The notes under the pieces are model-generated. The model was not told the origin of the DNA. It searched no databases and saw only the letters and a list, made by a program, of their open reading frames with translations. A DNA stretch of 51,387 nt from Gammaproteobacteria bacterium (lineage in GTDB: Bacteria > Pseudomonadota > Gammaproteobacteria > Ga0077536): contig JAIEQK010000095.1 of assembly GCA_019747795.1 (NCBI GenBank), forward strand, positions 1-51,387, written 5' to 3'. The position numbers were made by a program, and so were the translations under genes. Shown here piece after piece: positions 18,760 through 26,859 of the stretch (positions are counted from its first letter, which is position 1; every line of letters starts with the position of its first letter).

Positions 18760-19536
18760 TCAGGCGCGGAGCGCGCGCTCGAAGGCGGCGAGGAAGGCGG
18801 CCGGCGCCTCGGCGTGGGGCCAGTGGCCGCCGCCGATCACGGTTTCGATGACGTGGCGCGGAAACCAGCGCGCGATGAGCGGCAGGTGCTCGTCCGTGAC
18901 GCGGTCCGAGAGCTCGCCGCGGATGAACCAGGTGGGACGGTCGTAATGCGCGTCGGCCGGCGCCGGCAGCGGGCCCAGGATGTTGGCCATGTCGCGTTCC
19001 AGCGTCGCGAGGTTCAGGCGCCAGCGCGGTTGGCCCTGTTCGAACAGCAGGTTCTGCAGCACGAACAGCCGCACCGGCGTATCGGGAATGGCCGACGCCA
19101 GGGCGCGGTCCGCGTCCGCGCGGCGGCGGATGGTGGCGAGGTCGACCGCCTTCAGCGCGGTGATGACCTCGTTGAAGCGATCGGGGTAGGTGACCGGCGC
19201 GATGTCCACCGCCACCACGCGCTCGAGCCCCGTGGGGTCGGTCAGCGCCATGGTCATCGCCGCCTTGCCGCCCATGCTGTGCCCCACGAGCGAGAAGCTG
19301 GCGAGTCCGAGCGTGCTCACCAGCCGACGCACGTCGGCCACCATGGCCGTGTAGTCCATGGTCGCGGTGTGCGGTGACGCACCGTGGTTGCGCAGGTCGA
19401 CCAGGTGGAAGCGGTAGCGATCGCCAAGCGCGCGCGCCACCGTGATCCAGTTGCGCCCCGCGCCGAACAGGCCGTGCAGCACCACCACAGGTGGGCCGTC
19501 GCCGACCGATTCGTAGTGCAGATCGACCGCCGTCAT
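18760..19536 (-). CDS. alpha/beta hydrolase (YbfF-like esterase family)
   Basis: The 258-residue alpha/beta hydrolase has an oxyanion-hole stretch VVVLHGLFGAGRNW, the family phrase VDLRNHGASPH, a nucleophile elbow GHSMGG (Ser87), an acid candidate Asp211 (LSDRVTDEH), and a base His238 in GGGHWPHAEAP. RNHG-S-PH and GHSMGG place it near the YbfF/AbhD11 esterases, which hydrolyse short acyl esters and acyl-CoA in the cytosol. The ATG at 19536 overlaps the stop of the NUDIX gene (ATGA), so the pair is translationally coupled. The longer open frame upstream is a shadow of the NUDIX gene. Confidence 0.88.
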   Translation of the reverse strand: MTAVDLHYESVGDGPPVVVLHGLFGAGRNWITVARALGDRYRFHLVDLRNHGASPHTATMDYTAMVADVRRLVSTLGLASFSLVGHSMGGKAAMTMALTDPTGLERVVAVDIAPVTYPDRFNEVITALKAVDLATIRRRADADRALASAIPDTPVRLFVLQNLLFEQGQPRWRLNLATLERDMANILGPLPAPADAHYDRPTWFIRGELSDRVTDEHLPLIARWFPRHVIETVIGGGHWPHAEAPAAFLAAFERALRA

Positions 19537-20003
19537 GGCGCGCCCTCGCGCAGCGCGGGCGGGATGCGCGCCGGGTTCAGCCAGCGCTGCGGCCACAGGC
19601 CGAGGAGCGCGATGTCCTCGTCGATGCCGTCCATCACCGGGTAGTCGCGAAAGCGCTCCGGCGCGACCCAGGCGAAGGCGCTGTGCTCGTGGTTCAACCG
19701 CACTTCGCCCGCCAGCCAGTGGCGCTGAAAGAGGTGGATCTCGTAGATCCCGCCGTAGTAGGTGTCGCGCAGCGGACCGAGATAGCGCACCAGGCGGGTC
19801 TCGTGTCCGGGCCCGATCTCTTCCTCCATTTCGCGCAGCGCCGCCTCGGCAGGCGTCTCGCCGGCCTCGATCTTGCCGGCCGGCAGGCCCCACAGGCCGG
19901 GGCCGAGGCGCGCGGTCTCGACCCGCCGGATGAGCAGCAGCTCACCGGCCGGATTCAAGAGCAGGTTGAGCGCGTAACGCGCGGCAGGCGGCTGGGCGGA
20001 CAT
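19533..20003 (-). CDS. NUDIX hydrolase
   Basis: The 156-residue protein carries a complete Nudix box, starting GKIEAGETPAEAALREMEEE, whose REMEEE glutamates bind the divalent metals. The preceding GLWGLPAGK is the usual lead-in to the box. Such enzymes hydrolyse nucleoside diphosphates linked to another moiety, or nucleotide sugars and oxidised dNTPs; the substrate cannot be read from sequence. It is the first gene of a two-gene unit with the downstream esterase. A TATACT -10-like sequence lies at 20029-20034 on the minus strand, 26 bp before the start. No -35 of good quality was found. Confidence 0.9.
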   Translation of the reverse strand: MSAQPPAARYALNLLLNPAGELLLIRRVETARLGPGLWGLPAGKIEAGETPAEAALREMEEEIGPGHETRLVRYLGPLRDTYYGGIYEIHLFQRHWLAGEVRLNHEHSAFAWVAPERFRDYPVMDGIDEDIALLGLWPQRWLNPARIPPALREGAP

Positions 20004-20185
20004 TCTCTAACCCCGATGGCGAGGCGCCAGTATAGCCAGCAGGCGCGCGGCGGAGACGCGCGCGGCGGCTCAAGTTGCGCGGCCGTCGGCCGCTATCGAA
20101 GGCGAACCTGGAGGGGGACGCGTGCCACGCGAGTCCGCAAAGGCTCACCTACCCTCACCTGCGACCACAGATGCGCCACCCAGCC

Positions 20186-21247
20186 ATGACCCGACGCCTG
20201 CTTGTTCCGATCCTCACCGCGCTGCTGATGCTGATGACGGTCAGCGCCGCGCCGGCCGCCGAGGGTGGGCACGACGAACTCGTGATCCTCAACTGGGCGG
20301 ACTATGTCGACCCGGATCTGATTGCCGCCTTCGAGCGCCAGCACAAGGTCAACGTGCGCGTGGTCAACTACGAGGACGACGACAACCGCGACCAGCTGCT
20401 GCTCGCGACCAACGGCAGCGGCTATGACCTGGTGGTGGTGAACGAAACGCGTATCAGCGTCTACCGTGCGCATGGCTGGATCGCGCCGCTCACCGCGGCG
20501 GAAGTACCGAACCTGAGACACGTGGACGCCAAGTGGCTGGACAAGGCACCCGCCGCCAAGGGTCATGCCGCGCCCTACTTCTGGGGCACCGTCGGTATCG
20601 CCTACCGCAGTGACCTGGTGAAGAAGCCGCCCCAGGGCTGGACCGACCTGTTGCAGCCTACCGACGACCTCAAGGGCAAGGTGGCGATGCTGAGTTCGTC
20701 GCGGGAGATCCTCGGCATGGCACTGAAAGCCACCGGCCACTCGGTGAACAGTGCCGATCACCACGATATCGACGAGGCCATGCGCCTGCTGCTGGCACAG
20801 AAGCCCTATGTGCGCGCCTACCAGCAGTCCCTGTTGAACGAACGCTCCGAACTCGTCACCGGCGACGTGCAGATGCGCATGACCTTCAACGGTGATGCGC
20901 TGACGCTCAAGCGCTTCAACCCCAACATCGAATACGTGGTGCCGGCCGAGGGTACCGGGCTGTGGGTCGACTACATCACGGTCATGGCCACTGCCGCCAA
21001 CGCCAAGCTGGCCTACGCCTTCGTCGATTTCCTCAACCAGCCGGCCAATGCCGCGCAGAACGCGCAGTACGCGAGTTTCGCCACCACCAATGCTGCGGCG
21101 GAGAAGCTCCTGCCGGCGGCGTTCCGCGCCAATCCGGCGGTCTACCCCGACGCCAAGACCTTGGCCAACTCCGAGATGTTTGCGGCCATGCCGCCGCGTG
21201 TCCTGAGTTATCGCAACACCAAGTTCTCGCAGCTGTTGCAGAACTGA
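20186..21247 (+). CDS. PotD/PotF-like periplasmic polyamine-binding protein (NspS-like sensor subunit)
   Basis: The 353-residue protein has a Sec signal peptide (MTRRLLVPILTALLMLMTVS, ending APAA). It then has the extracellular solute-binding fold of the spermidine/putrescine group: LVILNWADYVDPDLIAAFE, NGSGYDLVVVNE, FWGTVGIAYR, and an aspartate-rich C-terminal lobe. No permease or ATPase genes are adjacent. Instead a GGDEF-EAL receptor starts 22 bp downstream on the same strand. This is the arrangement of NspS-MbaA in Vibrio cholerae, where the binding protein reports polyamine levels to a membrane c-di-GMP enzyme. The role here is inferred from that context. ATG 20186 is preferred over 20171 because it gives a standard signal peptide; neither has a strong ribosome-binding site. 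Confidence 0.85.
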   Translation: MTRRLLVPILTALLMLMTVSAAPAAEGGHDELVILNWADYVDPDLIAAFERQHKVNVRVVNYEDDDNRDQLLLATNGSGYDLVVVNETRISVYRAHGWIAPLTAAEVPNLRHVDAKWLDKAPAAKGHAAPYFWGTVGIAYRSDLVKKPPQGWTDLLQPTDDLKGKVAMLSSSREILGMALKATGHSVNSADHHDIDEAMRLLLAQKPYVRAYQQSLLNERSELVTGDVQMRMTFNGDALTLKRFNPNIEYVVPAEGTGLWVDYITVMATAANAKLAYAFVDFLNQPANAAQNAQYASFATTNAAAEKLLPAAFRANPAVYPDAKTLANSEMFAAMPPRVLSYRNTKFSQLLQN

Positions 21248-21269
21248 GCGCACGATCCGCGCCGCGGCC

Positions 21270-23723
21270 ATGAAGCTCAAGGCCAAGATTCCCGCGCTGG
21301 TGCTGCCGCTGGTGGTCGCGCCGCTGCTGGTGCTGAGCGTGCTGGCCTTCACCCGCATCTACGACGCCATGCGCGACCAGTTGGAGGACGAGACCGCGCG
21401 CGCGCTGCGCAACGCCATGTCGCACATGCAGCAGGCGGTATCCGCCGCGCGCGGCAACCTGCAGCTGTTCGAAAACAACCTGGTGCTGACCAAGTACGCC
21501 ACGACCAGCGAGGAGGACCGCTACACCCTGTTGCAGCCCGCGCTACTGGACATCTTTCGTGCCTGCCAGGCGGCGTTCCCCGATTATTTCGAGATCCGTT
21601 TTCTCACGCCGGAGGGCTACGAGGACGCCCGCCAGGCGCGCTTCGATATCGGCAACAGCAGCGACGAGGAAGGCGGCAGCGAGTGGTTCAAGCGCCTCGG
21701 CGCCCATGCCGAGGGCGCCTACGTCACCACCTACATGCACCCCGACACCGGCAGGCCGGCCCTGTTCGTCGGCACCGCGGTCAGGCGGCGCGACATGACG
21801 GTGGACACCGGCGCGGCTGAGCCGGTCCTGCGCGGCTACCTCGGCATCACGGTCGACCTGGTGGATTTCGCGCGCCACATCGCCGAGGCCCACGTCGGCG
21901 AGTCTGGCTACCTGTTCGCCACGGACGCCAAGGGCAAGATTCTCTTCGGCCGCCAGGATCTGCGCTTGCCGGCCGACTTCGTCGCGCGCGTCGACGCCGC
22001 GCTCAAGGACGACAGCGACGAGATCACCATCGACATCGGTCAGGAGCCCACCGGCCTGCACATGCGGCGGCTGAACGATGGACTGCTGCTGTTCGCGTCC
22101 CATTCCCATGCCGACACGCGCAACCTGATCTTCCAGGCGGGTGCGGTGGTCGTGCTCGGCGTGCTGCTCATCCTGGTCGTGACGGGCGGCGGTCTGGTCG
22201 CGGTGCTGGCGCGTCACATCGTGCAGCCGGTGATCAGGCTGCGCGCGGTCGCCGCCGAGATCGGCAGCGGCAACTGGGACGTGGAGAGCGGCATCGCCAC
22301 CAACGACGAGATCGGCGATCTCGCGCGCTCGGTGGAGGACATGGCGCGCAATCTCAAGGCGGCCGACGATCGCGTGCGCTTCCTCGCCTACCACGACAAC
22401 CTCACCGGCCTGCCGAACCGCGCGATGTTCCGCGACTACCTGACCCGCGCGCTGTCCCAGGCCGAACGCGCCGGCCAGAAGCTCGGCGTGCTGTTCATCG
22501 ACATCGACGGCTTCAAGCGCATCAACGATACCCTCGGCCACCAGACTGGCGACCTGCTCTTGAAGGAGATCGCGCGCCGCCTGACGGCGCGGCTGCGCGA
22601 GGAAGACATGGTCACCCATTGCGAGGCGAGCAGCGCCGACCACGACGGTCTCCTGGCGCGCCTCGGCGGCGACGAGTTCATCGTTCTGCTGACCGGCGTG
22701 CACGATCCCCACGGGCCCGGCACCGTCGCACGCCGCTTCATCAAGACGCTCGGCGAGACCATCACGCTGAACGGCCAGGACTGCCACATCGGCGCCAGCA
22801 TCGGCATCGCGCTGTATCCGGACGACGGTGCGGACGCCGGTGAGCTGATGCGCAATGCCGACATCGCCATGTACCACGCCAAGAACCTCGGCAAGAACGC
22901 CTACCAGTACTTCCAGTCGTCGATGAACGCGGCGGTGCTGGAGCGCGCGGCGCTGGAGGCCAAGCTGCGCAAGGCCATCGCCGATCACCACCTGTCGCTG
23001 CACTACCAGCCGCAGGTCGATCCGCGCAGCGGCGAGATAGTCGGCCTCGAGGCGCTCCTGCGCTGGACAGATCCGGAGACCGGACCAATCTCGCCGGGCG
23101 CCTTCATCCCGCTCGCCGAGGAGACCGGTCTCATCCTGCAGATCGGCGAATGGGTGATCGACGAGGCCTGTCGCCAGGCGCGGGCCTGGGACACGCGCGG
23201 CGTGCGCCCGGTGCCCATCTCGGTCAATGTCTCGGGCGTGCAGTTCGAGCGTCAGGACGTGGCCGAGGTGGTGCGCGCCGCGGTGCAACGGCACCACCTG
23301 CCGCCGGGGCGTCTCGAGATCGAGATCACCGAGTCGGCCATCATGCGCCACCCGGAGCGGGCGGTGGCGGCCTTGAACACCCTGCGCGAGTCCGGCGCCG
23401 GCGTCGCGCTCGACGACTTCGGCACCGGCTACTCCTCGCTCAGCTACCTGCGGCGCTTTCCCATCGACACGCTGAAGATCGATCGCAGCTTCATCATGGA
23501 GATCGATCAGAACCAGGAGGACGCGGAGATCGTCGCGGCGATCGTCGCCATGGCGCACACCCTCGGCCTGCAGGTGATCGTCGAGGGCGTGGAGACCGCC
23601 CCGCAGCTCGAGGTCATCGTCGCCAAGCAGTGCGACGTGGTGCAGGGCTTCGTATTCAGCCGGCCGCTGCCGGCGGCCGACGTGCCGGCGCGCCTCGCGG
23701 GGCCGCTCAAGCGCAGCGCCTGA
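21270..23723 (+). CDS. dCache-HAMP-GGDEF-EAL membrane receptor (MbaA-like)
   Basis: The 817-residue inner-membrane protein has an N-terminal membrane segment (about 7-28), a large periplasmic dCache-like sensor (30-280), a second membrane segment (285-312), a HAMP linker (about 313-365), GGDEF (370-555, GGDEF at 466-470) and EAL (560-805). The EAL domain keeps its catalytic set: LEALLRW (594-596), ITES and DDFGTGYSSL (715-724). It should hydrolyse c-di-GMP and may also make it. The GGDEF domain has about 14 extra residues (MVTHCEASSADHDG) between RxxD (443-446) and GGDEF. The upstream polyamine-binding protein is 22 bp away, so the two probably form a sensory pair. It converges with the next gene, leaving a 6-bp gap. 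Confidence 0.92.
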   Translation: MKLKAKIPALVLPLVVAPLLVLSVLAFTRIYDAMRDQLEDETARALRNAMSHMQQAVSAARGNLQLFENNLVLTKYATTSEEDRYTLLQPALLDIFRACQAAFPDYFEIRFLTPEGYEDARQARFDIGNSSDEEGGSEWFKRLGAHAEGAYVTTYMHPDTGRPALFVGTAVRRRDMTVDTGAAEPVLRGYLGITVDLVDFARHIAEAHVGESGYLFATDAKGKILFGRQDLRLPADFVARVDAALKDDSDEITIDIGQEPTGLHMRRLNDGLLLFASHSHADTRNLIFQAGAVVVLGVLLILVVTGGGLVAVLARHIVQPVIRLRAVAAEIGSGNWDVESGIATNDEIGDLARSVEDMARNLKAADDRVRFLAYHDNLTGLPNRAMFRDYLTRALSQAERAGQKLGVLFIDIDGFKRINDTLGHQTGDLLLKEIARRLTARLREEDMVTHCEASSADHDGLLARLGGDEFIVLLTGVHDPHGPGTVARRFIKTLGETITLNGQDCHIGASIGIALYPDDGADAGELMRNADIAMYHAKNLGKNAYQYFQSSMNAAVLERAALEAKLRKAIADHHLSLHYQPQVDPRSGEIVGLEALLRWTDPETGPISPGAFIPLAEETGLILQIGEWVIDEACRQARAWDTRGVRPVPISVNVSGVQFERQDVAEVVRAAVQRHHLPPGRLEIEITESAIMRHPERAVAALNTLRESGAGVALDDFGTGYSSLSYLRRFPIDTLKIDRSFIMEIDQNQEDAEIVAAIVAMAHTLGLQVIVEGVETAPQLEVIVAKQCDVVQGFVFSRPLPAADVPARLAGPLKRSA

Positions 23724-23729
23724 GCGCGC

Positions 23730-25787
23730 CTAGGCGAGCTTCGCCACTTCCACCCGCGCGTCGAAGGCATTGCTGCCGAAGCGCCGATCGGACAGACCGT
23801 CCGGGGTCAGCGCATTGGCCGAGGCGGCGCCGTCCAGGCTGTCCGCGGGCCACCAGCTGAAGGGCAGCGACACCACGCCGGCCGGCGTGTCGCCCGACAC
23901 CCGCGCAACCGCGCGCACTTCACCGAGACCATTCCACATGCGCACCGCGTCGCCGCTCGCGATGGCGCGGGCCGCGGCGTCCTGTGGATGGAGCTGGATC
24001 TCCGGCTGCTGCCCGCGCGTGCTCGCCTGGCGCGGATTGACGTACTCCGAGTTCAGGAAGTGCGCGACCTTGGCGGACACCAGGCGCAGCGGCCAGGCGC
24101 GGCGCGCGTCGTCGCTCTCGGCGATCGGCACGTAGCCGGGCAGCGGATCGAGCCCGGCCGCGGCGAGCGTCGGCGAATGGAACTCGCACTTGCCGCTCGG
24201 CGTGGTGAAGCCGCCGTCGGCGCGCGGTCGGTAGTCCTCGGGTAGCGCGAGGCGCATCCAGCCGCGGCGCGAGAGTTCGTCGAAATCGACGCCGCCGAGC
24301 CACGGGTGACCGGTAGCCAGCAGCTGGCGCACGCGCGTCTCGTCGTCGCTCGTGAGCCAGGGCTCGTCGAAGCCGAGCGCGCGCGACAGGCGACGGAACA
24401 GTTCGGTGTTGGCGATCGCCTCGCCGCGCGGCGCGATTGCGGGCGGATTGATCGCCACGTAGTCCTGCCCCCAGGCGCCCATCAGCTCCCAGTGTTCGAA
24501 CTGCATGGTGGCCGGCAGCAGGATGTCGGCGTAGCGCGCGGTGTCGGTCATGAAGTGCTCGTGCACCACGGTGAAGAGATCCTCGCGTTCGAGGCCGCGC
24601 CGCACGAGGTTCTGGTTCGGCATGGTCACCACCGGGTTCAGGTTGTAGACCATGAGCCAGGTGATGGGCGGGTCCATGCGTGGATCGGTCAGCACGCGGC
24701 CGAGCTGGGCCAGGTGCACCGTGCGCGCCGGCGCCGGATCATCGCCCGGACCGAACACCGCGCTGAAGTCGAGCGCCTCGACCACCAGGTGGCCGGTGAA
24801 GTGACACAGGCCGCCACCGCGTTCGCGCCACGCGCCGGTCAGCGCCGGCAGGCAGGCGACGGCGCGAAAACCCAGCGAGCCATTGGAATAGCGTTCCATG
24901 CCGACCATCAGCCGAATGGCCGCGGGACGCGTGGTGGCGTAGAGCCGCGCGAGACGCTCGATGGCCTCGACCTCGAGCCCCGTGATCTCGGCGACCCGCG
25001 CCGGCGGATATTCGGCGAGTCGCGCGGCGAGCGCGTCGAAGCCCTGGGTGTGGCGCGCGATATAGTCCGCGTCGTGCAGTTCGTCGCGCACGATGACGTG
25101 CATCATGCCGAGCGCGAGCGCCGCGTCGGTGCCCGGCTGCAGCTGCACGTGCCAGTCGGCGTGGGCGGCGGTGGGCGTGCGTACCGGGTCGACCACCACC
25201 ACCTGCGCGCCCTGGCGTCGCGCCTCGCGGATCGCGCCGCCCCACAGGTGCACGTTGGTCGCGGCGGTGTTGGTGCCCCACACGATGATGAGTCGGCTGT
25301 GGGCGAGATCCTCGGGGAGGATGCTGGCGCCGGGGCCGACGGTATTCGCGACCGCGGTGTAGGCGACGTTGCCGCAGATCTGACGATCGACGCCAGTGGC
25401 GCCGAGGCGCGCGAAGAAGGCGTCGCCGGCCCAGCGCTGGAGAATACCGATGGTGCCGGCGAAGTTGGCCGGCATGGCGGTGAGCGGCCCATGCCGCGCG
25501 ATGCCGTCCTGAAGCCGCGCCACCACTTCCGCGAGCGCCTCGTCCCAGCTCACGCGTTCGAAGCGGCCGCTGCCCTTGGGCCCGCTGCGCCGCATCGGGT
25601 ACAGCAGGCGCTCCGCGCTGTACACGCGCTCGGGGTAGCGCTTGAGCTTGGAGCACAGCGCGCCGCGCGTGTAGGGATGATCCGGCGTGCCGGCGAGTCC
25701 CACCGCGCGACCCGTGTCGTCCACCGTGACCTGCCAGGCGCAGGTGTCGGGACAGTCGTGGGGACAGGCACCGTGGACGGTTTTCAT
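23730..25787 (-). CDS. molybdopterin oxidoreductase (DMSO reductase family)
   Basis: The 685-residue catalytic-subunit-like protein has an N-terminal 4Fe-4S motif (Cys8, Cys12, Cys16, Cys45: CPHDCPDTC and GALC), then the molybdopterin domain (WGTNTAATNVHLWG, DPVRTPTAAHAD, MVGMERYSNG), and a C-terminal dinucleotide-binding domain (LHPQDAAARAIASGDAVRMWN). RQICGNVAYTA offers a Cys that could be the Mo ligand, but I cannot fix this by eye. There is no Tat signal, so it is probably cytosolic. No electron-transfer or membrane subunit is adjacent. The substrate is unknown. I chose ATG 25787 because the Cys motif follows directly; the frame stays open to 25883. It is divergent from an enoyl-CoA hydratase gene across a 158-bp gap without a clear promoter. 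Confidence 0.9.
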   Translation of the reverse strand: MKTVHGACPHDCPDTCAWQVTVDDTGRAVGLAGTPDHPYTRGALCSKLKRYPERVYSAERLLYPMRRSGPKGSGRFERVSWDEALAEVVARLQDGIARHGPLTAMPANFAGTIGILQRWAGDAFFARLGATGVDRQICGNVAYTAVANTVGPGASILPEDLAHSRLIIVWGTNTAATNVHLWGGAIREARRQGAQVVVVDPVRTPTAAHADWHVQLQPGTDAALALGMMHVIVRDELHDADYIARHTQGFDALAARLAEYPPARVAEITGLEVEAIERLARLYATTRPAAIRLMVGMERYSNGSLGFRAVACLPALTGAWRERGGGLCHFTGHLVVEALDFSAVFGPGDDPAPARTVHLAQLGRVLTDPRMDPPITWLMVYNLNPVVTMPNQNLVRRGLEREDLFTVVHEHFMTDTARYADILLPATMQFEHWELMGAWGQDYVAINPPAIAPRGEAIANTELFRRLSRALGFDEPWLTSDDETRVRQLLATGHPWLGGVDFDELSRRGWMRLALPEDYRPRADGGFTTPSGKCEFHSPTLAAAGLDPLPGYVPIAESDDARRAWPLRLVSAKVAHFLNSEYVNPRQASTRGQQPEIQLHPQDAAARAIASGDAVRMWNGLGEVRAVARVSGDTPAGVVSLPFSWWPADSLDGAASANALTPDGLSDRRFGSNAFDARVEVAKLA

Positions 25788-25945
25788 GGACGGGCTCCGC
25801 GCGAAAGGAAGGCGAATGATGCGCCAGGCGGGCGCGCCGACCAAGCGCCTGAACGCTTCCACGGCCGCGCGGATTGTGGTCAATTGGGCACAGGCCGGCG
25901 CGGCAAGCGCGCGGGCGGCGCTTCAGCCAGGGGAGTGATGTGGCG

Positions 25946-26725
25946 ATGAGCGGCACTGTCAGGGTCGAACGCGAAGGTCCCATCGGGTACGTCATCCTGG
26001 ACAACCCGGCGCGCCGCAACGCCATCGGCGCGGACATGTGGCGGGCGCTGCCGCCGGCGGTCGCCGCACTGGAGGCGGACCCGGGCGTGCGCGTCATCGT
26101 GCTGCGCGGCGCGGGCGAGGTGGCCTTCGCGGCCGGCGCCGACATCTCAGAATTCGAACGCAACCGCGCCGACGGCGACGCGACGCGCGCCTACGAGGCG
26201 GCGACCGGCGCGGCGCATCGCGCGTTGGAGAACGCCAGCAAGCCGGTCATCGCGCAGATTCGCGGCTACTGCATCGGCGGTGGCCTCGCGCTGGCGCTCT
26301 CCTGCGACCTGCGCTACTGCGCCGCCGACAGCCAGTTCGCGATCCCCGCGGCGCGCCTCGGCGTCGGCTACGGCCTGCACGGTCATCGCCGCCTGGTGGC
26401 GACCGTCGGACACGCGAACGCGCGTGAGATCATGTTCGCCGCGCGGCGCTACGACGCCGAGGAGGCGCGCGCCATGGGCCTCGTCAACCGCGTGCTGCCG
26501 ACCGACGAACTCGAAAACTGGGTACGCGATTTCGCCGCCGGGCTCGCCGCCAACGCGCCGCTCACGCAGGCCGCGTCGAAGGCCGCGATCAACGCGCTCA
26601 TCGTCGCCGAGGGCGACTTCGCCGCCTGCGAGGCGCTGGCCGCGCGCTGCTTCGACAGCGCCGACTACCGCGAAGGTCGCGAGGCCTTCATGCAGAAGCG
26701 CAAACCCAGGTTCCGAGGCCTGTAG
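25946..26725 (+). CDS. enoyl-CoA hydratase/isomerase family protein
   Basis: The 259-residue crotonase-fold protein has oxyanion-hole segments FAAGADISEF and GYCIGGGLALALSCDLRY. The crotonase Glu in the second is Gly (IGGGLAL), while a Gly-rich loop ARLGVGYGLHG stands where the second catalytic Glu often lies (usually PEV/PEI). By eye both catalytic Glu are absent or displaced, so the reaction may differ from hydration. GGGAG lies upstream of a GTG at 25940 and the ATG at 25946; either may start the protein. The stop codon TAG (26723-26725) is provided by the GTAG foot of a REP element. A P450 gene follows after 134 bp. Confidence 0.88.
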   Translation: MSGTVRVEREGPIGYVILDNPARRNAIGADMWRALPPAVAALEADPGVRVIVLRGAGEVAFAAGADISEFERNRADGDATRAYEAATGAAHRALENASKPVIAQIRGYCIGGGLALALSCDLRYCAADSQFAIPAARLGVGYGLHGHRRLVATVGHANAREIMFAARRYDAEEARAMGLVNRVLPTDELENWVRDFAAGLAANAPLTQAASKAAINALIVAEGDFAACEALAARCFDSADYREGREAFMQKRKPRFRGL

Positions 26726-26830
26726 GTCGGACTTCAGTCCGACATTCGTTGCGTGCTTCGATAGGGGCTGTGGGATCGAATGTCGGGCTGAAGCCCGACC
26801 TACAGCGGAAGGTCGGGTGCAAGTCCGACC
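26721..26830. repeat. cluster of three REP-type palindromes
   Basis: The first copy (26721-26747, TGTAGGTCGGACTTCAGTCC...) is identical in its hairpin core to the one at 5358. An inverted copy follows with a GGGCT version of the stem (26778-26804, GAATGTCGGGCTGAAGCCCG...CTACA), then a shorter imperfect one (26807-26830, GGTCGGGTGCAAGTCCGACC). The first element begins inside the last codons of the enoyl-CoA hydratase gene and supplies its TAG stop. The cluster fills the space before the P450 gene. Confidence 0.85.
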
Positions 26831-26859
26831 ATCGGATGACAGCACAAGAGGACTCCCCC

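Noticed and set aside
20075-20185. Extended N terminus for the polyamine-binding protein
   Set aside because: The added residues precede a clear signal peptide and are not family-like.
25860-25905. CRP-like site (TGTG...CACA) between the molybdopterin oxidoreductase and enoyl-CoA hydratase genes
   Set aside because: The half-sites are 10 bp apart instead of 8 and lack the flanking A/T pattern.
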